From Flavobacterium sp. (GTDB lineage: Bacteria > Bacteroidota > Bacteroidia > Flavobacteriales > Flavobacteriaceae): a stretch of 64,000 nucleotides of DNA. The notes beneath the pieces were generated by a model. It ran no database searches. It was not told the origin of the DNA and saw nothing but the letters and a program-made list of their open reading frames with translations. The stretch is from NCBI RefSeq assembly GCF_035195345.1, contig NZ_CP136574.1, positions 992,001 through 1,056,000 on the forward strand, given 5' to 3'. This document shows positions 7,972 to 14,664 of this stretch, in pieces. Every line of letters begins with the position of its first letter. Within the stretch, counting starts at the first letter, position 1. Position numbers and translations under genes: made by a program.

Positions 7972-9429
7972 TTAATAATTTATGGTTTTAATAACTTCTT
8001 CGCTTGTTGTGAATATTTGTGTTTTTGAATTATGCGCAATGTGGCCATAACGAGCTGCATCCCACATGTGGTTAAATTTATCGTTTGGCTGATTGATTGC
8101 AATACCAGCTATTTCCTTCATTCGGTAATTCTGTTGCTCTTTAAGTGCTTGTTGGTAAAGGTGGTTCTTAACAATATGAATCTTTTTAGTTTTCATAGAA
8201 GTAAGCCAGAACATTATCGACTTGGTTTTGCTGATTTTATAAGCATTGACAAAGCCTTCTTGCTTCAATCCTTTAACCATTTCAACCGTTCCTTTGTTCT
8301 CTCCAGTATATTTATCAGCAGAATCACAAGGAATTATGTCTTTAGCTGGGTCAATACCTAATTCGGTAAGCAATGAAGCTAAAGCCTTAGGCGTTTCAAT
8401 TGGTTCATAACACAATGGCTCAATCCATATATTGAATTCATCTTCGGCATACTTAACAAGAGTATTTGGATCTGTTGTAAATCCAAAGTCATTTGGATAA
8501 ATGGGCGCTTTATCTTCTGGGAACTTATCAATCCATTCAACATAAGGAAAAACAACGCCTTTCATCGCTCCACGTAAACCAAGTCCGTAAACCTTCCAAT
8601 TAAACTCGTCAGCCGTTCCATTTTGTATATTCGTTGGGTGCGGTGGCGGTTGATTAGTTGATGTTACAGGCTCTACTTTTTGGGTTACCTTATTGTAACA
8701 CATCACAATACTATTCTTTACGATATAAGAACCAGGCTTCCAAGGTTCCCAAGAAAGTATTTTGTTTTTCTCACCGATTGATATATGCTTGTTGTCAAGA
8801 TAAGTAGTTCGAAGAAAGGCAACATCAGGACGAGTAAGCACCTTATCAAAGAACCAGTGATCAGTTACACTTGGATTGTAATCAGCCCACCAAAACTTAC
8901 GACAACGCAATTCTACTTGGTCAAATACTGATTGACGAATGAACATCATTTCATTAAAAAAAGCATAATCACAACCTCCACCATGCTTACCATCACCAAG
9001 AAAGAATATTTTGCTTTTGCCTATTTTGAAAGACTTAACCTCATCGTTATTGTGAAACTTATTTGGCAGTCCGTAATCATCAAGCCTGCGTTTGAAATCA
9101 TCGTAAAGAGTAGTTTTGAACTCATTGTAGGTTTCACGATAGATATTAATTGTGCAGCCGTTTTTTTCATAGTAAAGGCAAAGCCAAATGATTATATCTA
9201 CACCGGACCATGTCTTACCTGAACGTGAAGAACCTTCTAAACCAGCACCACGAAAGCCTTTTACAAGATTTCCGTTTTCATCATACTTTTGCTCGTTTAT
9301 TGCCTTGTAAAGTAGTTCGTAGTTTGGGTTGGTGTCTTCATCTAATTGCGTTAACTTTTTGCGTGAAATGTCAATCCCCTTTAGTTTAAGAAGATTTTCA
9401 AGTTCCAACATTTCAGCATCTGTAAGCAT
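7972..9429 (-). CDS. Terminase large subunit
   Basis: A 485-aa packaging ATPase-nuclease. The Walker A motif GSSRSGKT is at residues 66-73 and a Walker B-like CDYAFFNEMMF near residue 155. The C-terminal nuclease half contains acidic residues in YPNDFGFTTDPN and IIPCDSADKYTG, as in RNase H-like terminase nucleases. It sits directly before portal. The small partner is not adjacent: the best candidate is at 11076-11552, on the other side of the structured RNA tract. Confidence 0.9.
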   Translation of the reverse strand: MLTDAEMLELENLLKLKGIDISRKKLTQLDEDTNPNYELLYKAINEQKYDENGNLVKGFRGAGLEGSSRSGKTWSGVDIIIWLCLYYEKNGCTINIYRETYNEFKTTLYDDFKRRLDDYGLPNKFHNNDEVKSFKIGKSKIFFLGDGKHGGGCDYAFFNEMMFIRQSVFDQVELRCRKFWWADYNPSVTDHWFFDKVLTRPDVAFLRTTYLDNKHISIGEKNKILSWEPWKPGSYIVKNSIVMCYNKVTQKVEPVTSTNQPPPHPTNIQNGTADEFNWKVYGLGLRGAMKGVVFPYVEWIDKFPEDKAPIYPNDFGFTTDPNTLVKYAEDEFNIWIEPLCYEPIETPKALASLLTELGIDPAKDIIPCDSADKYTGENKGTVEMVKGLKQEGFVNAYKISKTKSIMFWLTSMKTKKIHIVKNHLYQQALKEQQNYRMKEIAGIAINQPNDKFNHMWDAARYGHIAHNSKTQIFTTSEEVIKTINY

Positions 9430-9432
9430 TTT

Positions 9433-9780
9433 TTAAATGAATAAATGTTCCTTTTGAGAAATCACATTAGCATCTTTTAATAGCACGGTAAAATTGTATG
9501 CAGAAGCTCTTGACACATTTAGATTTTCGGCACGCTCGATAAGTTCTTCTGAACTGAAAACAATCATCGAACAAACAATATCCGTTAAGTGTCTACGCTC
9601 TAAAGTCTTCCTTAATTGCTTTTGCTTCACGTAAGCGTTTATCTTTTCTCTACGGTCTGAATGGTCGACAGCCATGTATTGCTTTAATTCTATCGCATCC
9701 AACAAAGCCAAACCAATAAGCGTTGGGTCGGTTGTTCGTTTGCCTTGAACAAAAACTTGATTATTTGCTATTGTTATCAT
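9433..9780 (-). CDS. Phage hypothetical protein, possible HTH
   Basis: A 115-aa protein overlapping its upstream neighbour by 20 nt and ending 3 nt before the terminase large gene. The segment SSEELIERAENLNVSRASAYNF, split here as residues about 75-96, has the spacing of a helix-turn-helix. A role as terminase small subunit or DNA-binding packaging accessory is possible, but not provable from sequence alone. Confidence 0.5.
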   Translation of the reverse strand: MITIANNQVFVQGKRTTDPTLIGLALLDAIELKQYMAVDHSDRREKINAYVKQKQLRKTLERRHLTDIVCSMIVFSSEELIERAENLNVSRASAYNFTVLLKDANVISQKEHLFI

Positions 9781-9997
9781 TCTCGATGATTTCTTTTATT
9801 ATTTTAAATTCAGTAATCGAGGTCATATATTGCTCCACGTAATCGAGTCCAAGTCTTCTTGCTTGCTCGTAATCGTGGTAAATGTTTTTGTAGTTTTTGA
9901 TTAGCAGTTTTTGCTTGAATTTATCAGTTCCTTGAAGTGATTGGAATAGCTCTGTTTTTTCAATAACAGACACGAAGTTTGTAATGTTTATCGACAT
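9761..9997 (-). CDS. Small phage protein, 78 aa
   Basis: A helical 78-aa protein (MSINITNFVSVIEKTEL...) encoded directly after the structured RNA tract. It overlaps the next gene by 20 nt. No family is recognised. Confidence 0.5.
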   Translation of the reverse strand: MSINITNFVSVIEKTELFQSLQGTDKFKQKLLIKNYKNIYHDYEQARRLGLDYVEQYMTSITEFKIIKEIIENDNNSK

Positions 9998-10020
9998 TTG
10001 ATTTTAAATTATGAAATATC

Positions 10021-10257
10021 AAAAGCAATCCGTCAATCTGTTTTTTATAAGCCACGCACTGCTAACGTTACACGATCAGATTTTGCGTTGTTCTAGTTTC
10101 TTGGTTCTTAACAAAGGGAAGATTAATAACCAATACATTACCCTATAACCTCAACGCAGTAGAATGATTTAACGACTGATTAAACAAACCGATAGGTTCT
10201 ACTTGCTCATTTGTGCTAAAGAATGGACGACTTTAGGGTATGAGCTGGATTGCTTTT
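10021..10257 (-). ncRNA. Structured RNA element forming a five-way junction
   Basis: An 11-bp perfect closing stem (10021-10031 with 10247-10257) encloses four stem-loops set almost end to end: 10035-10040/10077-10082; 10085-10090/10152-10157 with inner 10101-10106/10128-10133 and 10108-10111/10123-10126; 10158-10164/10197-10203 with inner 10168-10172/10180-10184; and 10205-10210/10240-10245 with inner 10216-10221/10231-10236. Linkers are 0-3 nt. No open frame of note is present. The strand is inferred from the adjacent tRNA and genes. The family is not recognised; it may be the 3' domain of a larger RNA. Confidence 0.75.
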
Positions 10258-10285
10258 CAATATTTCAATTAACAACTAAATTTTG

Positions 10286-10396
10286 AGGTTGTATCGGACT
10301 CGAACCGATATCGCATTTGGTTCAATAAGACTTAATCTGTGTGCTTATTTACTTTCAAGCCGTTCTAACCTTTGCTTTCGCTTGAACTAACAACCT
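10286..10396 (-). ncRNA. tRNA-like element with atypical anticodon region
   Basis: Read on the minus strand, a 7-bp acceptor stem AGGTTGT/ACAACCT, a TA linker, a 4-bp D-stem GTTC/GAAC with a GG-containing loop, and a canonical T-arm (ATCGG-TTCGAGT-CCGAT) are clear. The 52 nt between D and T arms are not canonical: the best anticodon arm is GCTTG/TAAGC with an 8-nt loop holding GTA but no U33, followed by about 33 nt in place of the variable loop. It could be a decayed class II tRNA or a tRNA-like domain of the surrounding RNA. Confidence 0.6.
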
Positions 10397-10468
10397 AAAA
10401 AACACTAAGCTTTCATAATTGTCAGAGTTAAAAACCTTCACCAATTATCTACTTACTTTTGGTTTTGT

Positions 10469-10551
10469 TGGAGTAGAGGGAATCGAACCCAAATAGCCGA
10501 AAGGCGACAGATTTACAGTCTGCTGATTTAACCACATTTACCATTACTCCA
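10469..10551 (-). tRNA. tRNA-Tyr (GTA), phage-encoded
   Basis: An 83-nt class II tRNA on the minus strand. The acceptor stem is TGGAGTA/TACTCCA, the anticodon stem is GCAGA/TCTGT with loop CTGTAAA (anticodon GTA), and a short variable arm CGCCTTTCGGCT is followed by a T-arm with GGTTCGATTCC. CCA is not encoded. It is embedded in the structured RNA tract of the prophage. Confidence 0.95.
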
Positions 10552-10556
10552 GTGTT

Positions 10557-10657
10557 GCAAGTCTTTCCTTGCTGTCAACTCTGGTTAACATCCCTAACCT
10601 TAGCGTAACAATTCCGAGTAAGAACGAGTGGTCTCTATTTTAAAATCCGTAGCCACT
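10557..10657 (-). ncRNA. Structured stretch between the tRNA-like elements
   Basis: Three local stems are visible: GCAAG/CTTGC (10557-10561/10568-10572, 6-nt loop), GGTTA/TAACC (10583-10587/10595-10599, 7-nt loop), and AGTGG/CCACT (10627-10631/10653-10657) extended by CTA/TAG inside. No reading frame is present. This probably belongs to the same long transcript as the flanking tRNA-like units. Confidence 0.45.
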
Positions 10658-10705
10658 ATTGAGGATTTCCACTTAAGGATTTACATTCAACAACTTTAAA
10701 TTTGT

Positions 10706-10870
10706 GGAGAGAACAGGACTCGAACCTGTATGCACGTTGTTCCTTTGATGGTATCTTAATCGTTACCCCTTGGTACTCAACCCGTGCTTATTACCAATGA
10801 TTTACAGCTCTTCTTAATTTTAACGGGCTAAGCCCCTGCTGTCAGCGTCTACCAATTCCGCCACCTCCCC
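10706..10870 (-). ncRNA. tRNA-Leu-like element with about 80 extra nucleotides
   Basis: On the minus strand the 5' end GGGGAGG pairs with 3' TCTCTCC (two G-T pairs), followed by a textbook Leu-type D-arm (GCGGAATTGGTAGACGC) and, at the 3' side, a canonical T-arm (ACAGG-TTCGAGT-CCTGT) and discriminator A. Between them lie about 110 nt instead of about 35. They fold as ACAGC/GCTGT, with an inner GGGCTTAGCCC hairpin, and GCACG/CGTGC. It could be a tRNA-Leu carrying an insertion or a tRNA-like domain of a larger RNA. A functional anticodon is not clear. Confidence 0.6.
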
Positions 10871-10881
10871 AGGATCATTCT

Positions 10882-10922
10882 TTCGCTTTTAACCCAAAGG
10901 AAACAGTTTCACAGTTAACGAA
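10882..10922 (-). ncRNA. Stem-loop at the 5' end of the structured RNA tract
   Basis: TTCG (10882-10885) and TTAAC (10889-10893) pair with GTTAA (10914-10918) and CGAA (10919-10922), a 9-bp helix with a 3-nt bulge. Inside, GAAA/TTTC (10900-10903/10907-10910) forms a small hairpin. A further GGGA/TCCC hairpin follows near 10923-10933. The remaining stretch up to 11037 holds no gene. Confidence 0.45.
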
Positions 10923-10994
10923 GGGAGCTTCCCATTTGTCTGAAGCTAGTGGCCATTGCTGTTTTAATTAAATTCTTTTCATGACTTCAAGATT

Positions 10995-11025
10995 TTTATT
11001 TCCATTTCGTTACGTCAAAAATAAT
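10995..11025 (-). promoter_or_regulatory. Candidate promoter for the structured RNA tract
   Basis: Reading the minus strand, TTTTTGAC is followed after about 15-16 nt by TAAAAAT, a sigma70-like arrangement, between the upstream terminator at 11066-11094 and the first stable RNA structure. This would give the RNA tract its own transcript. Low certainty: the region is very AT-rich. Confidence 0.3.
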
Positions 11026-11037
11026 AATTATTATCAT

Positions 11038-11060
11038 ATAGTTATAATAATTATAACTAT
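11038..11060. repeat. Perfect AT-rich inverted repeat
   Basis: Ten-base arms ATAGTTATAA and TTATAACTAT with a TAA centre. It sits between the upstream terminator and the RNA tract. A similar perfect AT-rich inverted repeat is at 13375-13401, upstream of the methyltransferase gene, so these may be phage operators. Confidence 0.5.
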
Positions 11061-11065
11061 TTATT

Positions 11066-11094
11066 TAAAAAAAATCTAAACATTAAGTTTAGAT
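11066..11094 (-). terminator. Rho-independent terminator of the terminase-small-like operon
   Basis: Arms ATCTAAAC (11074-11081) and GTTTAGAT (11087-11094) with a 5-nt loop, followed on the minus strand by a run of T. The stem overlaps the stop codon of the gene ending at 11076. It separates that operon from the structured RNA tract. Confidence 0.8.
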
Positions 11095-11552
11095 GCCTTT
11101 TCCAGAAGTTCTTGAAGTCTTCGTTCTTTGGATTCGTCAAATGTATCACCACCGAGTAAAGGATTTTCTTTATCGCCTTGAAGACGTAATATTTTAACTG
11201 GATAAAGAGCCTCTAATTTGTTTATTTCCTTCTCATACGACAATTTAACAGCCATGCCTTGAGGAGTGTTTTTATACTTTTCATCCATCGACCTAATTTC
11301 TTGCTGCAACCTTGCGATTTTTAAAGCTCTTTTTTGGTCAATAGTAGCTTCTTGATCTTGTTGCCATATTGTATAGGCTTTTTGTAGTAATACTTTTGCT
11401 TGACGTCGACTAAGGTAGTTGCCGTCTTTATTTTGGAATTGGTTTTGAATGTTTTTTAATATCAAATAATCAGGCACGCCGTTAATTATCCACCCTTGAA
11501 TGGTGAACACACGTCTTTCGGTTTCTTCTTTGGATGATCTAACGCCTGCCAT
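11076..11552 (-). CDS. Probable terminase small subunit-like protein
   Basis: A 158-aa basic protein. The N-terminal 60 residues (TIQGWIINGVPDYLILKNIQ, then LSRRQAKVLLQKAY) look like a helical DNA-binding domain, and the rest is a coiled-coil-like helix (RALKIARLQQEIRSMDEKYK). This plan matches small terminases, where the HTH is followed by an oligomerisation helix. It lies upstream of the large subunit but separated by the RNA tract. Confidence 0.5.
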   Translation of the reverse strand: MAGVRSSKEETERRVFTIQGWIINGVPDYLILKNIQNQFQNKDGNYLSRRQAKVLLQKAYTIWQQDQEATIDQKRALKIARLQQEIRSMDEKYKNTPQGMAVKLSYEKEINKLEALYPVKILRLQGDKENPLLGGDTFDESKERRLQELLEKASKLNV

Positions 11553-11555
11553 AGA

Positions 11556-11792
11556 CTATTGATTTGGGTACATGCGTTTGATAACTTCAATGTGTCTTGA
11601 AGTTTCAGCTATACTATGACGAAGTTTAATTGCCTCACGTTCACGCATACGACGAATTTCTGTATCATTTTCAGTTATAGAGGAATCCTCGTAAGCTTTC
11701 AAAGCAAGTTCATTTATCCTTTTTTCACTTTCAAGATATGCGATAATATTATCTCTAATTTCCATAATTATTTGATAGTTAGTAAGCGCCAT
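11556..11792 (-). CDS. Small helical phage protein, 78 aa
   Basis: A charged helical protein (MALTNYQIIMEIRDNIIAYLES...) located 3 nt upstream of the terminase-small-like gene and so in the same operon. It is probably a coiled coil. No family is recognised. Confidence 0.5.
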   Translation of the reverse strand: MALTNYQIIMEIRDNIIAYLESEKRINELALKAYEDSSITENDTEIRRMREREAIKLRHSIAETSRHIEVIKRMYPNQ

Positions 11793-11852
11793 TGTGATAA
11801 AAGAATTGGTTATAATGGCGTAAAAATAACCAATTCTTATTTTAGTTTCGTT

Positions 11853-13328
11853 CTAAATTACTTCTAGAGTTTCTTCGAGCTCTCCAAGGTTTAATTCAGG
11901 ATAGTTTTCTTTTATTTTCTTTGGGTCGCCTTTGTAGAAAACTAACACGTTTTGGTGCATCTTACCAACCTTACGACCTCCGTTGAATTGTCTTCTTACT
12001 CGGATAGCTAATGAACCAACCACGTTAACTAAAATGATTTCATTGTATAGTTCCATTCCAGCATCTTTGAACGCTTGTATCGTATCGCTGACAAAGTTGT
12101 AGTAAAAGCCGTTTTTATCGCGAACATCACCAACAACGAAACAAGCAAAGCGGTCTTCTTTCAATTTTGCGACTGCCTTTTTTATAATTGAAAAGTAAAC
12201 TTCTTTGAACTGATCGTAATCCATATTGGACAAGTCTTTCGGGTCGTCGCTGTACTTTTCAAGGTCAGCGTATGGAGGGCAAGAATAAACGAAGTCAAAG
12301 CCATCGGTAGGGAATTCAGAATTTAATACTTCATTACTATCACCAGTAAACCAATCTACATTCTCAAGACTTAGTATTGATGCTTGCTTTCTATTTGCTT
12401 CTACTTGTTCCTTTCTTAAATCAATACCAGCATACGGATAACCAAGCACTCCTGCCACAATTCCACGAACAGAACCACCCGCAAAAGGGTCTAATATTTT
12501 ACCACCAAGAGGACAAAACCAACGATAAGACAATTCACAAAGCACAGGGTCGAAGATACTCGCGCCCTCGTAAATATGCATTCCTTTCTTTTTGGCGTAA
12601 TCAATGATTTCATCCCAAGTAGGCTCACGTTGTAACATGTCGCGCATCTTGTTCTTCAGTTCGTAGATGCCTGATGATTGACCGCTTTTAGCGATTAGCT
12701 CGACATCCTCGCGAGTTTCTTGCGAATTGAAACCAAGTTCTATCCATTTACGTTTGCGTTCTTGCCACGTACCAGAGCGAGTGTCTAATATTGAAAATGG
12801 TGGAAATATAAAACTATCCTTTAGCGACGATGGAATGATTTTCTCTCCTGGTTCAATTCCTGATGATTCATTTAGTAAACCTTGAAAGGCAATATCATCA
12901 AATTCAGGGATATTCATTATCGCTTGCATATCAGGAAAATCCAAATCAAAGTTCTTAACGAAGTCAAGCAATCCTTGTTGTGTAATTTTAGCGTATGCCG
13001 ATGAATATACCAAAACCAATTCAGCTGCTTCTTTCATATCCTTGCAATCGATAAAGGTCGCTGGCAACATATCAGGAACTTCATGACCATTTTCGGAAAC
13101 TGATTTCAAGTCCAAAAATCGGTGGCGACCATCTAAACAATAATTTATGCCGTTATGGTGCCACACCTTGAACGGGTCAGCAAACTGATATTTAAGCAAG
13201 GATTCGATTAACTTCTTATCTCCATTTGGAAGCCATTCTTTGAAGTCCTCTTGCTGGATAAATTGAAGTTCTTTCCAATTGATAGGTTCTAACTTGATAA
13301 TGCGTGAATTGATAACAGGTTGACTCAT
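11853..13328 (-). CDS. ParB-like domain fused to DNA (N4/N6) methyltransferase
   Basis: A 491-aa two-domain protein. Residues about 10-100 form a ParB/sulfiredoxin-like domain with DGRHRFLDLK. Residues about 260-460 are a class I methyltransferase with a PFAGGSVRG motif I-like segment (DPFAGGS) and the catalytic SCPPY motif near residue 355. This fusion is common in phages and mobile elements. It probably modifies adenine or cytosine amino groups in phage DNA, which would protect against restriction, but target and use are inferred. Transcribed on its own after an AT-rich inverted repeat. Confidence 0.8.
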   Translation of the reverse strand: MSQPVINSRIIKLEPINWKELQFIQQEDFKEWLPNGDKKLIESLLKYQFADPFKVWHHNGINYCLDGRHRFLDLKSVSENGHEVPDMLPATFIDCKDMKEAAELVLVYSSAYAKITQQGLLDFVKNFDLDFPDMQAIMNIPEFDDIAFQGLLNESSGIEPGEKIIPSSLKDSFIFPPFSILDTRSGTWQERKRKWIELGFNSQETREDVELIAKSGQSSGIYELKNKMRDMLQREPTWDEIIDYAKKKGMHIYEGASIFDPVLCELSYRWFCPLGGKILDPFAGGSVRGIVAGVLGYPYAGIDLRKEQVEANRKQASILSLENVDWFTGDSNEVLNSEFPTDGFDFVYSCPPYADLEKYSDDPKDLSNMDYDQFKEVYFSIIKKAVAKLKEDRFACFVVGDVRDKNGFYYNFVSDTIQAFKDAGMELYNEIILVNVVGSLAIRVRRQFNGGRKVGKMHQNVLVFYKGDPKKIKENYPELNLGELEETLEVI

Positions 13329-13374
13329 TGGGATTTAATTTTTTATTTTGGTTACATTATACAACAAAAGTAAT

Positions 13375-13401
13375 AAAAATTATAAGTTATTTATAATTTT
13401 T
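13375..13401. repeat. Perfect AT-rich inverted repeat upstream of the methyltransferase gene
   Basis: Eleven-base arms AAAAATTATAA and TTATAATTTTT with a 5-nt centre, 47 nt upstream of the methyltransferase start codon at 13328. It may be an operator; a similar repeat is at 11038-11060. Confidence 0.5.
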
Positions 13402-13406
13402 ATAAA

Positions 13407-13435
13407 CAAAAAAAGCCACCCTATATGGATGGCTT
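13407..13435 (-). terminator. Rho-independent terminator (minus strand)
   Basis: Arms AAGCCA (13413-13418) and TGGCTT (13430-13435) with a partly paired loop, followed on the minus strand by a T-run (13408-13414). It ends the zinc-ribbon operon. Confidence 0.75.
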
Positions 13436-13463
13436 AAAATGTAATTATTTGATTTTTAATATT

Positions 13464-13709
13464 TTAGCTTTTACTTTTCAAGTATAATGAATGATATTTT
13501 TTAACGAGTTGACAATAACCGCATGTTGGCTTTGCATCAACTGGATAAAAGAAATTACTACCACAAGGAATACATTTCTTGTTTTTTATTCGTTCAAGTA
13601 CTTCATTTGTGGGTGGATTCTCGTCAAAAACAGAAAAAGCATGACACTTTTCGCATAAATCGAAATACATTACGCTGTTTTCTGATTGACATTTTTTGCA
13701 AGATGCCAT
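13464..13709 (-). CDS. Small zinc-ribbon protein, 81 aa
   Basis: An 81-aa protein with four CxxC-type pairs: CKKCQ at residue 4, CEKC at 19, CIPC at about 46 and CGYC at about 63. These pairs would bind two zinc ions. It lies 4 nt downstream of a 24-codon gene that also has two CxxC pairs. It is probably a nucleic-acid or protein-binding accessory factor of unknown role. Confidence 0.65.
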   Translation of the reverse strand: MASCKKCQSENSVMYFDLCEKCHAFSVFDENPPTNEVLERIKNKKCIPCGSNFFYPVDAKPTCGYCQLVKKYHSLYLKSKS

Positions 13710-13713
13710 GATG

Positions 13714-13788
13714 TTATTTTTTACAGGTTTGACAAATTCCGTTTTTGAATAGCTGAACGGAGAAACAGCGTTTGCAATATTTGAACAT
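13714..13788 (-). CDS. 24-residue zinc-knuckle microprotein
   Basis: A 24-codon frame from ATG at 13788 encodes MFKYCKRC...GICQTCKK with Cys at 5, 8, 19 and 22, the spacing of a minimal zinc ribbon. It is packed exactly between two genes: its start is 4 nt after the stop of the gene at 13793-14002 and its stop is 4 nt before the start of the zinc-ribbon gene at 13709. The tight spacing supports a real translated gene. Function unknown. Confidence 0.5.
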   Translation of the reverse strand: MFKYCKRCFSVQLFKNGICQTCKK

Positions 13789-13792
13789 GGTT

Positions 13793-14002
13793 TTAGTTTT
13801 CAAATTCAAATCTTCCGTTGATATCGTATGCTAATTCTTGAGAAAGATTTTCTTCAAGTTCGTCTGCTTCCCATTCTTCTATTTCGAATTCGTATGCACC
13901 GGTTCTAACATTCCATTCTCCGTGATAAGGTGAATTGTCTAAACGGTCTTGAAAAACGTTTGCATCAATTGTAGTGCGAGGTGTAAAGAAAAGTGTTGCC
14001 AT
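13793..14002 (-). CDS. Small acidic phage protein, 69 aa
   Basis: A 69-aa protein (MATLFFTPRTTIDANVFQ...) with a strongly acidic second half (EIEEWEADELEENLSQE). No family recognised. Small acidic phage early proteins are sometimes DNA mimics or host inhibitors, but nothing more than the charge supports that here. First gene of the zinc-ribbon operon. Confidence 0.5.
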   Translation of the reverse strand: MATLFFTPRTTIDANVFQDRLDNSPYHGEWNVRTGAYEFEIEEWEADELEENLSQELAYDINGRFEFEN

Positions 14003-14033
14003 AATATTGTCTTTTTTTGTGTGTTAATTGTAG

Positions 14034-14049
14034 AGCAATATTGGGTTGA
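14034..14049. repeat. 16-nt repeat AGCAATATTGGGTTGA, copy 1
   Basis: An exact copy is at 22385-22400. Both lie about 30-45 nt upstream of minus-strand start codons (14002 and 22343), so the motif could be a phage promoter or operator read on the minus strand. Confidence 0.6.
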
Positions 14050-14074
14050 CATTTTGGAAGTATCAAGGGAAATC

Positions 14075-14120
14075 TAACAAATGATTGGCGAGATTAAAAC
14101 CATCGCCAATCAGGCTGTTA
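14075..14120 (-). ncRNA. Stable long hairpin between phage genes
   Basis: A 9-bp perfect stem GATTGGCGA/TCGCCAATC (14083-14091/14103-14111) with an 11-nt loop is extended by an outer TAACA/TGTTA pair (14075-14079/14116-14120). On the minus strand it is not followed by a clear T-run, so it looks more like an RNA element or processing site than a terminator. Confidence 0.45.
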
Positions 14121-14129
14121 AGAGCAAGT

Positions 14130-14558
14130 TTAGAGCAACTTCACCCAACCGAATGAAACTAAATCATCAACTGAATATTCCATAAAAGGAATTGCATACC
14201 CTTTTGAACGTAAAAAATCAGTCTGCTCTTGATTGAATTTTACATAATGTGGTTTTCCGTAATTCTGAAACCAATCTATTGCTATTTTAGTGTCGGTTTC
14301 AATTAAATTCTCATTAAATTCCCACATTTTACAATAAGTGTCAAAAACTTCTTCACGAGTGGCTTTTGAAAGCGGTTTTAACTCCAAAAATAAAGGGCTA
14401 TCTATTGTCATTGAACGAATAAATCCATCAGGTTCAGAATAAAAATTTTCTAATCCCTCTATATTTTTCTTCATTACTTTTTGTCCCCAGTATTGAGCAA
14501 AAAACCTGCTCTTAACACTTGATTGTGGCAATTGGATAATTTTTTTATCTGTATTCAT
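14130..14558 (-). CDS. Phage hypothetical protein, 142 aa
   Basis: A 142-aa mixed alpha/beta protein (MNTDKKIIQLPQSSVKSRFF...) with no signal peptide and no family I recognise. It is flanked by intergenic spaces of 90-130 nt on each side that both contain inverted repeats. Confidence 0.5.
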   Translation of the reverse strand: MNTDKKIIQLPQSSVKSRFFAQYWGQKVMKKNIEGLENFYSEPDGFIRSMTIDSPLFLELKPLSKATREEVFDTYCKMWEFNENLIETDTKIAIDWFQNYGKPHYVKFNQEQTDFLRSKGYAIPFMEYSVDDLVSFGWVKLL

Positions 14559-14632
14559 AGTCTGTATTTGGTTTTATTTGTGATTAATCGTTATATTTCG
14601 CTGGCTTTTCCCAACTTCCACAATCAAGGGAA

Positions 14633-14664
14633 CGTTAACAGTAACTTTACCTACCATGTTAACG
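14633..14664 (-). promoter_or_regulatory. Inverted repeat at the 3' end of the 96-aa gene
   Basis: Eight-base arms CGTTAACA (14633-14640) and TGTTAACG (14657-14664) with a 16-nt loop. It overlaps the stop of the gene ending at 14651. No T-run follows on the minus strand, so termination is uncertain. Confidence 0.45.

Noticed and set aside
10706..10870. A tmRNA instead of a tRNA-Leu-like unit
   Set aside because: The length of about 165 nt is too short, no tag reading frame or pseudoknots are seen, and the D-arm is a normal Leu type.
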